64,000 nt of DNA from Blastopirellula retiformator (GTDB lineage Bacteria > Planctomycetota > Planctomycetia > Pirellulales > Pirellulaceae): positions 71,524-135,523 of the forward strand of contig NZ_SJPF01000002.1 in assembly GCF_007859755.1 (NCBI RefSeq). The letters are read 5' to 3'. Below, one piece after another: positions 40,602 to 49,308 of the stretch (positions are counted from its first letter, which is position 1; each line of letters begins with the position of its first letter). Below the pieces are notes generated by a model. The model saw only the letters and a program-made list of their open reading frames with translations, had not been told where the DNA came from and did not search any database. The position numbers and the translations under genes were made by a program.

Positions 40602-41138
40602 CTAAACTTCAGCTTCCGCCGGGGCAAGAATCTTGGCCGCTTCCGGCTCTCCATTCCATTTGGGCAATTCGCAGCGAGTCGCCTTCCAGCCCGCATGCAC
40701 CAGGCGGGCGCTCGACGGCGGCGTTGCGCCGACCGATCCGACCAGCCGTAATTCGAGCCGATTGGAGTCGGCTGGAACCTCGATCGTGGTCCCTTCTTCT
40801 TCGCTCCGCAGCCGCGTAATGCCGAAGATCCGGTCGAGCGTCGCTTTGGTATCTCGATGAACGTCGCGAACCGCGGCCCCGATTTGTGCGTCTGCAAAAC
40901 TGCTTAGGTCTTCCTGAAACAAGTCGAGGAAGCGGGCCTCTCGCTGCAGCGCGGCGAGCAACACGAGCGCATCGACGCCGGGATGGACTTCCGGTTTCGG
41001 CGGGGTCGCCGGCTTCTCTTCGAGCTTGGCGGCCTGGCCGCTGGGCGAAGGAAGGAGCACGGTCTGCGCTTTTTCCGCCGTTTCGGAGTTGAACAGGACC
41101 TTAAAGAACAAACTGATGGCAGTACCCAATCGGCCCAT
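40602..41138 (-). CDS. DUF2760 protein of the Hsp70 operon
   Basis: A 178-residue protein matching DUF2760: an N-terminal short hydrophobic segment (GTAISLFFKVLFN), a Pro-rich linker (KLEEKPATPPKPEVHPG), then the conserved DALVLLAALQREARFLDLFQED and DAQIGAAVRDVHRDTKATLDR blocks and a C-terminal beta part (PSSARLVHAGWKA). DUF2760-Hsp70-Hsp70 gene triads are conserved in several proteobacteria from memory, so this operon preserves that order. The start is uncertain: the ATG at 41138 fits the family length, and an in-frame upstream start at 41219 adds 27 residues. Confidence 0.83.
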   Translation of the reverse strand: MGRLGTAISLFFKVLFNSETAEKAQTVLLPSPSGQAAKLEEKPATPPKPEVHPGVDALVLLAALQREARFLDLFQEDLSSFADAQIGAAVRDVHRDTKATLDRIFGITRLRSEEEGTTIEVPADSNRLELRLVGSVGATPPSSARLVHAGWKATRCELPKWNGEPEAAKILAPAEAEV

Positions 41139-41386
41139 GGAAATTCGTATGTCCTCCAATGCGGGAAAAAACGGCGACAGCAGAGTGTCCAACCTATCGG
41201 GAGTCGCCTTCCACCGCAATTACCGACCAGCGAAGGGCAATCGCGGCGACCTAAAGCTGCCGTTAGGGAAACCGACTCCATAACCGATTAGAGCGCGCCA
41301 ACCCGCAGGCAAATTGGCATATCGAGCGGTCGCCATGACCGTTAGTATATGAACTTTCCAGGTATCCATTAAATCCCGAGAACCGC

Positions 41387-42763
41387 ATGTCGACCGTCGC
41401 CAAATTGGAGCCGAGACCGCCGCACCAGGAAGAGCGCACCCCGCCCTCCGAAGCGAAGCCGGAATCGACGCCAAAGCCGCGACCGGATTGGGTGGTGCGC
41501 GCCGTGCCGTTCTTCTACGGCTGGTTGATGCTGCCGATCTCGATGGTCGCCCAGTTTGCGACCAGCCCGGGGCAGACCTACGGCGTCTCCCTGTTCAACA
41601 CGCATTTCTCCCGCGATCTGCAGCTGAGCGCGCTCGACGTTTCGTTCGCCTACATGCTGGGGACGATCATCGCCTCGCTGCCGATGTCGTTGATCGGCGG
41701 GCTCGCCGACCGGTTTGGCCTGCGGCGATCGATGGCCGTGGTGGTGGTTATCTTTGCCGCCGCCTGTTTGTTTATGTCGCAGGTGAGCGGCGTCTGGACG
41801 TTGTTTCTCGGCTTCCTGCTGATTCGGATGTTTGGGCAAGGTTCGCTGACGCTGCTGGCGACCACGTCGGTCGATATGTGGTTCCGCCAGCGTTTGGGGT
41901 TCGCGGTCGGCATCCGTAACCTCTCGATGCCGATTTCGCTGGCGCTCTTCCCGCTGATCACCGAACTGCTGATCGAAAACGTCGGCTGGCGGATGACCTA
42001 CGTGGTGCTCGGCCTGGGCGTGGGCGGCCTGATGCTGCCGCTGTTGGCGATCTTCTTCCGCAATCGTCCCGAAGATATCGGACAGCTGCCCGATGGCGCA
42101 AGCAGCGTGGAGGATGAGTCGCGCGAGCCGAGCGACAAGCCGCTGCCGGTTGACCTGCAACTTCCGCAATTCACCCTGGGCGAGGCGTTGTTGACCCGGT
42201 CGTATTGGATTCTCGTGGCGCTGATGTCGTGCTGGGCGATGATCGCGACGGCCTTGACCTTTGTGATGGTGCGTTTTTTGGAAAGCCGCGGCCTGAGCGA
42301 AGACGAGGCGCCGATCATTTTCCTCTGCACCGCTTTGACGATGGCGATCTGCCAGTTTATCGGCGGTTGGCTCGCCGACCATATCAAGCTGCACTGGTTG
42401 ATGGCTGCTGGCGGCGTGGGGCTGGCGCTCAGCGTGATTTGCTACGCCAATATCAACTCGGCTTACGGCTGTGCGCTGTTTGGCCTGGTCTTTGGGGCCG
42501 CGCAGGGAGTCGCCGTCTCGGGGGCCAGCAGCGCGTGGGCCCGGTATTTCGGACGAGCCCATCTCGGTAAGATTAAGGGGAGCTCGATGACGTGGATCGT
42601 CGCCGGCAGCGCCGCGGGCCCCTATTTGTTAAATCTGGGGGCCGCCAATCTGGGCGGCTACGAGCCGGTGTTGTGGCTGTTCACGGCGATCTTTGCGTCG
42701 CTGGCGGTCGCGTGCCTGTTCTGCACGCCGCCGCACGTGAAGTATCCCGGCCCCGAGTTCTAA
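41387..42763 (+). CDS. Major facilitator superfamily transporter
   Basis: A 458-residue protein with a hydrophilic Pro/Glu-rich N-terminus of about 40 residues and then twelve predicted membrane helices. The MFS signature between helices 2 and 3 is recognisable as GGLADRFGLRRSM, and its weaker repeat in the second half as GGWLADHIKLHW. A cytoplasmic loop in the middle (RPEDIGQLPDGASSVEDESRE) separates the two six-helix bundles. The layout resembles the oxalate/formate antiporter-like or monocarboxylate-type MFS groups (YGWLMLPISM start, long central loop), but the substrate cannot be assigned. The alpha/beta-hydrolase follows 129 bases downstream in the same direction. Confidence 0.85.
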   Translation: MSTVAKLEPRPPHQEERTPPSEAKPESTPKPRPDWVVRAVPFFYGWLMLPISMVAQFATSPGQTYGVSLFNTHFSRDLQLSALDVSFAYMLGTIIASLPMSLIGGLADRFGLRRSMAVVVVIFAAACLFMSQVSGVWTLFLGFLLIRMFGQGSLTLLATTSVDMWFRQRLGFAVGIRNLSMPISLALFPLITELLIENVGWRMTYVVLGLGVGGLMLPLLAIFFRNRPEDIGQLPDGASSVEDESREPSDKPLPVDLQLPQFTLGEALLTRSYWILVALMSCWAMIATALTFVMVRFLESRGLSEDEAPIIFLCTALTMAICQFIGGWLADHIKLHWLMAAGGVGLALSVICYANINSAYGCALFGLVFGAAQGVAVSGASSAWARYFGRAHLGKIKGSSMTWIVAGSAAGPYLLNLGAANLGGYEPVLWLFTAIFASLAVACLFCTPPHVKYPGPEF

Positions 42764-42891
42764 ACCGAAATAGAACGCGGAAGTCATGGATCCATCACGG
42801 CAGGAAAATAGAGATCGCTCTCGCTCCGCCCGTGATCTAACCGTGCTCTCCGTGTTCTATTTTTCGCCGCCGATTTCAGGAATGACGCTTG

Positions 42892-43689
42892 ATGACTGCC
42901 GTGGATGAGTACTTCGATAGCGACGGCGTAAAGATTCGCTATGTCGAGCAAGGTTACGGCGAGCCGGTCGTGCTGATGCATGGCTTTACCCGCAACATCG
43001 AGCATGGCTGGGTAAACTACAAGCTTCTCGATCATCTGAGCGAGCTGTATCGCGTCATCGCGATGGACGCTCGGGGACATGGCAAGAGCGATAAGCCGCA
43101 CGAAGATGTCTACGGTCGGCAGATGTACGCCGACGTTGCGCGATTGCTCGACCATCTGAAGATCGAGTCGGCCAATCTGGTCGGCTACTCGATGGGAGGC
43201 CGGATGGCGCTGAACGCGACCATTCATTATCCAGAGCGGGTCCGGTCAACGCTGCTGTTGGCGGCCGGCGCCGGTCGCCCCGGCGACGCCATCGAGCTGT
43301 GGGACGAATTGCAGGAGTCGCTCGCCCAGCATGGCCAGTTGCATCCGCTGATGAAGGTGCTGTGGTCGAGTCGCAATCCGCCCAGCGATCGTCAATTGGC
43401 GGCGATGAACGCCAACCTGATGGAAGGGAACGACCCGCTTGCCTTGGCCGCGGTCGCGCGGGGCTATCGTGAGCTGGGCGTCACGTCGGAAGAGGTCGCC
43501 AGCATCCAGACGCCGCTGCAGGTGGTGATTGGCGAAGAAGATGCCGCCGCCAAGCACGACGCCGATCGTCTCTGCGAAGACTCGCCCCACGCGACCCGCA
43601 TCATCGTCCCCAATGCCGACCATTTCACGCTGCTCTTGAAGCCGCAACTTGGCAACTACATTGTCGACTTCCTGCAACAAGTCTCGTAA
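42892..43689 (+). CDS. Alpha/beta-fold hydrolase
   Basis: A 265-residue cytoplasmic hydrolase. The oxyanion motif is VVLMHGFTRN, the nucleophile elbow is VGYSMGGRMA, an acid probably lies in VVIGEEDAAAKHDA, and the catalytic His is in VPNADHFTLLLKP. No signal peptide. It resembles general 3-oxoadipate enol-lactonase/epoxide-hydrolase-like proteins; the substrate is unknown. The ATG at 42892 is preferred to a TTG three bases earlier, with AGGA upstream. An inverted-arm repeat element starts 10 bases after its stop. Confidence 0.86.
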   Translation: MTAVDEYFDSDGVKIRYVEQGYGEPVVLMHGFTRNIEHGWVNYKLLDHLSELYRVIAMDARGHGKSDKPHEDVYGRQMYADVARLLDHLKIESANLVGYSMGGRMALNATIHYPERVRSTLLLAAGAGRPGDAIELWDELQESLAQHGQLHPLMKVLWSSRNPPSDRQLAAMNANLMEGNDPLALAAVARGYRELGVTSEEVASIQTPLQVVIGEEDAAAKHDADRLCEDSPHATRIIVPNADHFTLLLKPQLGNYIVDFLQQVS

Positions 43690-43698
43690 GACCAGACG

Positions 43699-43852
43699 CT
43701 AGCCCGCAGTGCCAGCGAGGGAATGGGGGCAAAATGTCTAAGGCCTAATTCCTAATGTCTAATACCGGAAGATATCTTCTTCATTAGACATTACGAATTC
43801 GACATTAGTCATTTGCCGCAGGCCCCAGTCCCTCGCTGGCGCTGCGGGCTAG
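43699..43852. repeat. Inverted-arm repeat element, copy 2
   Basis: The left arm CTAGCCCGCAGTGCCAGCGA (43699 to 43722 including GGGA) and the right arm (43829-43852, reading TCCCTCGCTGGCGCTGCGGG then CTAG) are 24-bp inverted repeats with a single mismatch. Inside, a second inverted pair (CCTAATGTCTAAT and ATTAGACATTA) makes a nested hairpin. The arms match those at 24414-24570; the interior does not. Confidence 0.75.
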
Positions 43853-43894
43853 TGTAAGACAACGTCTCCGCCACCTCCTTTCTTTGCTCCCACC

Positions 43895-45958
43895 ATGGCC
43901 AAGCTCCATCTCGAATCGCTTCCTCACGGCACGACCAGCGGCGGCGTCTTCAAACTGTTGATCGAAGAGGCGGGCGTCGCCAATCGTGATATTGGCCGCA
44001 TCCAATTGCAGCGCCGGACCGTGGCGGTCGAACTGCCTGGCGACATCTGCGGGCGGGCTCAGCGAAAACTGGCCGAAACGACGCCCGAGTTGGTCGCGTG
44101 GGTCGAGCCCGACGAGATCGAGACGCCGGCGATATTTCGCCAGTTCGAGCAATGCCTACATTGGGAAGCGCAAGAACAACAAGAGCGGATCGCCAATGAT
44201 CCTTCCGCGCTGCGACTGAAGGGCCTACGTCTTCAGGATCAATGGTCGGCGCTTGGCGGACGCGTCGTGTGTAAGCTGACCGGCAAGAACCCGCAAGCGT
44301 CGCTCCCGATGCATGGACTGCGGGTCGGCACGCCGATCGTGCTGCTTTCTAGCGGCGGCGAAGATCGGGCCCGCGGCGTGGTGACGCGGCTTACTTCCGC
44401 TTCCATTGAAGTTGCGATCGGCGACGTCTGGGAAGGAGAAGAAGACAAGCTGGCGGTCGCGATCTCGACCGATGACGTCGCCCGCGGTCGGCAAGAGCGG
44501 GCGCTGCTGAAGGCGGCGTCGGCCAGCGGCAATCGAACGGCCGAGTTGCGGGACGTGCTATTGGAACAGCAAGCACCGGCGTTCGACCCGCCCGACCCAA
44601 GTCTGAAATCGGCCCGACTGAATGACTCACAACAAGCGGCCGTGCAATTGGCCCTTTCCGCCCGCGACTTTGCGATCATTCATGGACCGCCCGGTACCGG
44701 AAAAACTATCACGTTGGCCGAGATCGTCCAGGCCGCCGTCGCCCGGGGCGAAAAGGTGTTGGCCTGCGCCCCCAGTAACCTGGCGGTGGATAACCTGGTC
44801 GAGCGGTTTTGGGCCTGCGGTGTGAAAGCGGTCCGGCTTGGTCACCCCGCTCGCGTAAGCGAGTCGCTGCATGATGCTCTGCTCGAATCTCTTGTCCGTG
44901 AACATCCCGACGCGAAGCTCGCCGACAAACTGGTTAGCGAAGCGAAGACGTTGTTTCGCAAAGCCGATCGATTCACCCGCGCCAAACCGGCGCCTGGCGA
45001 AAAGAAATCGCTGCGGGAGGAAGCCCGGGCTTTGCTCGAAGACGCGGCCCGCATTCAACAGCAAACGCTCGAACGGTTGCTCGATGACGCCCCAGTCGTT
45101 TGCTGCACGCTGACCGGCGTCGATGACGATCTGCTGGGCGCCCGGCAGTTTGATTTGACGGTGATTGACGAAGCCTGCCAGACGACCGAGCCCGCCTGTT
45201 GGATCCCCGTTTCGCGGAGCCAACGGCTGGTGATCGCCGGCGACCATTGCCAGTTGCCGCCGACAGTCGTTTCGCAAAAGGCGGAAGCGACCGGCTTTGG
45301 GGTGAGTTTGCTAGAGCGGCTGATCGCTCGCTATCCGAAAGCGGCGCTGCGGCTGGAGCGACAATACCGGATGCATAACCACATCATGGAGTTCAGTTCG
45401 CTCGAGTTTTACGATGGCGCCCTCGAAGCGGACGCGACGGTCGCTGGCCACACGCTGTCTGATCTGATCACGGCCGACGAGATCTGGGCCAAACCGGTGC
45501 AGTTTATCGACACGGCCGGCGCCGACTATCACGAGGCGAAGGACGACAGCTCCAGCCGCACCAATCCGCGCGAAGCGGAGTTGGCGGTTCGCAAAGTGAA
45601 CCAGCTGCTCGCCCTCGATCTGCGGCCGGAGCAGATCGCGGTGGTGACTCCTTATGCGGCCCAGGTTCGCCTGTTACGCGAGAGCCTGCCGGCGGGGGTC
45701 GAGTGCGATTCGGTCGACGGGTTCCAGGGGCGCGAGCAGGAAGTGGTGATCTGCTCGCTGGTGCGGTCGAACGAAAATGGCGAGATCGGCTTTCTGGCTG
45801 ACGTCCGTCGGATGAACGTCGCCATGACCCGGGCTAAACGGAAGCTGATCGTGATCGGCGACAGCTCGACAATCGGGGGGAACGAGTTCTACGGCCGACT
45901 GCTCGAATATGTCGAAGCAATCGATGCCTACCACTCTGTCTGGGAGGAAATGGAATAG
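43895..45958 (+). CDS. SMUBP-2/IGHMBP2-like superfamily 1 helicase
   Basis: A 687-residue SF1B helicase of the DNA2/NAM7/IGHMBP2 group. The N-terminal half holds the beta-barrel accessory domain (GGRVVCKLTGKN...LRVGTPIVLLSS) before motif I GPPGTGKTIT (about 264-273). Later motifs are ACAPSNLAVDNL (Ia), VIDEACQTTEP (II, DEAC), GDHCQLPPTV (III), RLERQYRMHN (IV), VDGFQGREQEVVIC (V) and NVAMTRAKRKLIVIGD (VI). All are intact, so an active 5'-to-3' DNA or RNA helicase is expected. It is a single gene with no clear operon partner. Relatives act in RNA-linked processes, so contact with RNA metabolism is possible but unproven. Confidence 0.93.
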   Translation: MAKLHLESLPHGTTSGGVFKLLIEEAGVANRDIGRIQLQRRTVAVELPGDICGRAQRKLAETTPELVAWVEPDEIETPAIFRQFEQCLHWEAQEQQERIANDPSALRLKGLRLQDQWSALGGRVVCKLTGKNPQASLPMHGLRVGTPIVLLSSGGEDRARGVVTRLTSASIEVAIGDVWEGEEDKLAVAISTDDVARGRQERALLKAASASGNRTAELRDVLLEQQAPAFDPPDPSLKSARLNDSQQAAVQLALSARDFAIIHGPPGTGKTITLAEIVQAAVARGEKVLACAPSNLAVDNLVERFWACGVKAVRLGHPARVSESLHDALLESLVREHPDAKLADKLVSEAKTLFRKADRFTRAKPAPGEKKSLREEARALLEDAARIQQQTLERLLDDAPVVCCTLTGVDDDLLGARQFDLTVIDEACQTTEPACWIPVSRSQRLVIAGDHCQLPPTVVSQKAEATGFGVSLLERLIARYPKAALRLERQYRMHNHIMEFSSLEFYDGALEADATVAGHTLSDLITADEIWAKPVQFIDTAGADYHEAKDDSSSRTNPREAELAVRKVNQLLALDLRPEQIAVVTPYAAQVRLLRESLPAGVECDSVDGFQGREQEVVICSLVRSNENGEIGFLADVRRMNVAMTRAKRKLIVIGDSSTIGGNEFYGRLLEYVEAIDAYHSVWEEME

Positions 45959-46118
45959 GCTATCGGTACGGGAAGCCGCCCTTAGTTTCGCTTAATGTTG
46001 TGATTTCTGGCTATGTAAAGGGTTGCAAGCAGATCGCGACACTTTGCGACTTGCGCCATTTGGGTTATTCTGAAGGTTTCCCGCTAACACACTCCTACCT
46101 GCGTAAGTGAGTTCATTT

Positions 46119-47390
46119 ATGACGCATTCTGTCGCGAGTCGTCGTCAGTTTCTGAAGACGTCGGCGGTTGCGGCGGCCGGTCTGGCTGTCGCCCCCGCGT
46201 TTGTTCCCTCGACGGCGTTTGGCGCCAACGAGCGAATCATTACCGGTCACATCGGTTTGGGCGGCCAAGGTCGCGGTAACCTCGGCAAGTTCATCAAGAA
46301 CGCCGTCGCCATCTGCGACGTCGACAGCAAGCATGCCGAGCAGGCCGCTAAGACGGTCAATGACAAGGCCGGTACGAAGTGCGAAATCTACGGCGACTAC
46401 CGCAAGGTGCTCGATCGCAAAGATATCGACGCGGTCGTGATCTCGACCCCCGACCATTGGCACGCCCTGCCGACCATCCATGCCTGTGAAGCGGGCAAAG
46501 ACGTCTACTGCGAAAAGCCGCTGACGCTGACCGTGGTCGAAGGTCGCAAGATCGTCGACGCCGCCCGGGCCAACAAACGGATCGTGCAAACCGGTTCGCA
46601 GCAGCGCTCGTCCAGCAACTTCCGCAAGGCGTGCGAACTAGTTCGCTCTGGCTATCTCGGCAAACTGCAGCAAGTCTTGGTTGGCATCCCTGGCCCCAAC
46701 CATCCGGGCAAACCGGTCGCTGACTCCGATCCGCCGTCGGAACTCGATTACGACTTCTGGCTCGGCCCGGCGCCGCAGCGTCCGTACAACAAGAACCACG
46801 TTCATTACAACTTCCGCTTCTTCTGGGATTACTCGGGCGGTCAGATGACCAACTGGGGCGCTCACCATATCGACATCGCCCACTGGGGGATGGGAGTGGA
46901 CGACAGCGGCCCGATCTCGGTCGACGGCAAGGCGACGTTCCATCCGCAGAACTGGCACGACGTCACCGAAACCTGCCGCATCACCTACGTCTATCCGAAC
47001 GACGTGACGATGATCCTGGGCCAAAGGCAGAAGGACGTCCGGCTCGGCACGACCTTCATCGGCGAAAAAGGAAAAATCTTCGTCAATCGCGGCAAGTTTG
47101 AAGCGACCCCGGACGAAATTGGCGAAATCAAGCTGACCGATAGCGACGTTCGCCTCTACAACAGCTCGAACCACCATGGCAACTTCCTCGACTGCATCAA
47201 GAGTCGCGAACTGCCGATCTGCGATGCGGAAATTGGTCACCGGACCGCGACCGCTTGCCACCTGGGCAACATTTCGTGCCGTCTGGGCCGCAAGTTCGCG
47301 TGGGACGCCAAGACCGAAACGATCTCGGGCGACGACGAAGCGGCGTCGATGCTGTCCCGTCCCTATCGCCAACCGTGGGAGTTGACCTAA
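46119..47390 (+). CDS. Gfo/Idh/MocA-family oxidoreductase, Tat-exported
   Basis: A 423-residue protein with a twin-arginine leader (SRRQFLKTSAVAAAGLAVAP), the usual planctomycete form of this family. The NAD(P)-binding Rossmann fold has GHIGLGGQGRGN followed by CDVDSKHAEQ, and the family catalytic lysine lies in YCEKPLT. Later blocks include GSQQRSSSNFRKACELV and NWGAHHIDIAHWGM, which place the conserved Asp/His residues. Substrate probably a sugar or glycoside derivative; not assignable. The ATG at 46119 is preferred to the GTG at 46107. The stop overlaps the next start by one base (TAATG), so the SGNH hydrolase is translationally coupled. Confidence 0.88.
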   Translation: MTHSVASRRQFLKTSAVAAAGLAVAPAFVPSTAFGANERIITGHIGLGGQGRGNLGKFIKNAVAICDVDSKHAEQAAKTVNDKAGTKCEIYGDYRKVLDRKDIDAVVISTPDHWHALPTIHACEAGKDVYCEKPLTLTVVEGRKIVDAARANKRIVQTGSQQRSSSNFRKACELVRSGYLGKLQQVLVGIPGPNHPGKPVADSDPPSELDYDFWLGPAPQRPYNKNHVHYNFRFFWDYSGGQMTNWGAHHIDIAHWGMGVDDSGPISVDGKATFHPQNWHDVTETCRITYVYPNDVTMILGQRQKDVRLGTTFIGEKGKIFVNRGKFEATPDEIGEIKLTDSDVRLYNSSNHHGNFLDCIKSRELPICDAEIGHRTATACHLGNISCRLGRKFAWDAKTETISGDDEAASMLSRPYRQPWELT

Positions 47391-48049
47391 TGAGGCGTAT
47401 TAGCCTGATCCTGGTGGCGCTAGCCGCCTTGGCGTCACCCGCGCTGGCCAAAGAGTATGACCCAGCTCGCTGGGAGAAGGACATCGCCAAGATCGAGGCC
47501 CGCGACGCAAAAGAGTCGCCCGCCAAAGGAGGCGTCGTCTTTATCGGCAGTTCCAGCATCCGGATGTGGGATCTACCGAAGTGGTTCCCGAACCAGCCGG
47601 TGGTGAATCACGGCTTTGGCGGTTCGCACATGGAAGACTCGACGTACTACGTCGATCGCTTGGTGACGCCGCTGGCGCCGAAAGCGGTCGTCGTCTACGC
47701 CGGCGACAACGACATCGCCCACAAGTACTCGCCCGAGCGAATCCGGGACGACTTTCTGAAGTTCGTCGACAAGGTCCACAAGGACTTGCCGGAAACGAAG
47801 ATCGCCTACATCGCGGTCAAGCCGAGCCTGTCTCGCTGGAAGATGATCGACGACGTGCGGGCGACCAATCGCCTGATCGCCGCTGAGTGCGAAAAGAGCG
47901 ATCTGCTGACCTTCGTCGACATCGACGCCCCAATGCTAGGCGAAGATGGCAAGCCGCGGCCGGAACTGTTCAAAAACGATGGCCTGCATATGACCGACGC
48001 CGGATACAAGATCTGGACCAAAGCGGTGCAGCCGGCGATTGGGAAGTAA
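47390..48049 (+). CDS. Secreted SGNH/GDSL-type hydrolase
   Basis: A 219-residue protein with a signal peptide (SLILVALAALASPALA). The SGNH blocks are block I VFIGSSSIRMW (nucleophile Ser), block II Gly in HGFGGSHM, block III Asn in YAGDNDIAH and block V Asp/His in DGLHMTDAGY. These enzymes hydrolyse esters, often acetyl groups on sugars or phospholipid acyl chains. The start codon overlaps the oxidoreductase stop (TAATG), implying linked function on a periplasmic carbohydrate; this is inference. Its length is normal for the compact members of the family. A strong terminator follows. Confidence 0.9.
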   Translation: MRRISLILVALAALASPALAKEYDPARWEKDIAKIEARDAKESPAKGGVVFIGSSSIRMWDLPKWFPNQPVVNHGFGGSHMEDSTYYVDRLVTPLAPKAVVVYAGDNDIAHKYSPERIRDDFLKFVDKVHKDLPETKIAYIAVKPSLSRWKMIDDVRATNRLIAAECEKSDLLTFVDIDAPMLGEDGKPRPELFKNDGLHMTDAGYKIWTKAVQPAIGK

Positions 48050-48100
48050 GAAGAAACCTGGTGGCATGCTCTTACGGCGCCTACCCGATTACAACGCACG

Positions 48101-48137
48101 AGAAAAAGCCCGCGTGAGTCTCACGCGGGCTTTTTCT
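48101..48137. terminator. Bidirectional terminator between the SGNH gene and rpsU
   Basis: A perfect 17-bp inverted repeat (AGAAAAAGCCCGCGTGA and its complement, 3-base loop) gives a T-rich 3' side on both strands. The flanking genes converge on it. Confidence 0.9.
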
Positions 48138-48192
48138 TTGTACGTTTCTGCAATCCTGACCGTTCTCGAACGCAGCAGCTGCTGCGTGAAAA

Positions 48193-48390
48193 CTAGTCGA
48201 GGTAGAGCGAGCGTTCTTTGGCAGAACGACGTTCAGCGCGAAGACGAGCACGACGCTTCAAATCGCTCGGCTTTTCGTAGAACTTGCGACGGCGCATTTC
48301 TTTCTTCAGACCGCTGCGCATGACAAGTTTACCGAAGCGACGAACAGCTTCTTGAATCGACTCCTTCTCGCGAACCAGAACTTTGACCAT
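48193..48390 (-). CDS. rpsU: 30S ribosomal protein S21 (bS21)
   Basis: A 65-residue protein with [20 protein letters not shown] and the basic S21 body ([19 protein letters not shown]) and tail. It binds the small ribosomal subunit near the anti-Shine-Dalgarno and helps initiation. I chose the ATG at 48390, preceded by AGGAAAGAC on the minus strand; longer in-frame starts are not family-like. It appears to be a single gene. A multi-hairpin repeat lies upstream of its promoter region. Confidence 0.95.
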   Translation of the reverse strand: MVKVLVREKESIQEAVRRFGKLVMRSGLKKEMRRRKFYEKPSDLKRRARLRAERRSAKERSLYLD

Positions 48391-48583
48391 GTCTTTCCTG
48401 AATAACGTAGCGTGAACGAATTGGGGCCGCTGTGGGCGACGCAAAAGAGGCCAGAAACCCTTCTAGTCTCGTCAGTAAGCAATAGCGAAACGACCAATAT
48501 AGCCGATTATAGGCCACTCCGCCTAGACCTATCTCAAGAATATTGAACGCTTTACGAAAAGCTTACGCCGATTCCTGAGGCCT

Positions 48584-48740
48584 TTAGCTGCCTGTTGAAA
48601 AATGCCTCGTGACATTTTCCAACCTCGCCAGGCTCAGAGCATAGCTCTTCGCGGCTCGCAAAATAACGACTTACGTCGTTATTTTGGGATCGCATCTGTG
48701 CGATCACGCAGTCCGTCGAGAAAATCAACCGGACTGTTAG
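48584..48740. repeat. Stop-codon repeat element, long copy A
   Basis: This 157-bp element, read on the minus strand, begins CTAACAGTCCGGTTGATTTT and ends CAACAGGCAGCTAA. Inside are hairpins: CAGTCCG with CGGACTG; GATCGCA with TGCGATC; AAAATAACGAC with GTCGTTATTTT (perfect, 11 bp); a small AGAGC/GCTCT hairpin; and an AAATG/CATTT stem. It shares about 140 bp with 53222-53361. Its TAA is the stop codon of the SET-domain gene. It is non-coding. Confidence 0.85.
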
Positions 48741-49231
48741 GCTGGCATCGCCGAAGCGTCGCCGTTGTCCGTAAGTCCTTTAGGTGTAGGATTTTGCGGC
48801 GGATTTAGCAGGTTCAGCTCTTCTGGGTCGACAATCCACCCCCGACATTGGCTCGCGCCGCACCCGCACGGGATCGCCGCATTGGCCGGCCAGGCGTAGT
48901 CGATCGTCAGTTGATCCCCCATGGCGATTGGGCGGATCGTTTCGACCCAGATCTCGGCCGGCTGCTCGTCCTCTTCGTGATAGACCAGGCAGCAGTTCGG
49001 TTCGCAGCTGTGGTTCAGATAGCGGAATGGTTCGCCCGGTTCCAGCGAGAACGTTCCGCCCAGATCGATGCAGTAGCTGCTGGAGTAATGCTCGTCGTCG
49101 ATCACCTCGCCGGTGACCATCGCGAGGAGCGTTCGCTTACGAAAAGCGCGAGCCGCAAACAAACCCTTTCCATAGGGAGTGTCGCCTACCTGAAACAGAT
49201 TGTCCAAGAACTTCGTCCTGTTGCTGTGCAT
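48737..49231 (-). CDS. SET-domain protein (putative lysine methyltransferase)
   Basis: A 164-residue compact SET protein. The SET core shows as GKGLFAARAFRKRTLLAMVTG, the pseudo-knot motifs as RYLNHSCEPNC (the NHSCxPNC hallmark) and GDQLTIDYAW (catalytic Tyr), and a cysteine-rich post-SET as CGCGASQCRGWI that can bind zinc with the preceding cysteine. Bacterial SET proteins methylate lysines of ribosomal, DNA-associated or host proteins; the substrate is unknown. The ATG at 49231 is chosen because upstream residues (to 49351) are not SET-like. The stop codon is provided by the repeat element at 48584-48740. Confidence 0.88.
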   Translation of the reverse strand: MHSNRTKFLDNLFQVGDTPYGKGLFAARAFRKRTLLAMVTGEVIDDEHYSSSYCIDLGGTFSLEPGEPFRYLNHSCEPNCCLVYHEEDEQPAEIWVETIRPIAMGDQLTIDYAWPANAAIPCGCGASQCRGWIVDPEELNLLNPPQNPTPKGLTDNGDASAMPA

Positions 49232-49308
49232 TTGGAAATCAAAACGTTGACTCCATGCTAACCAGCAACGTGATTTCGGGAAGGGGCGTTGACGATCGCG
49301 GCGGTGGA

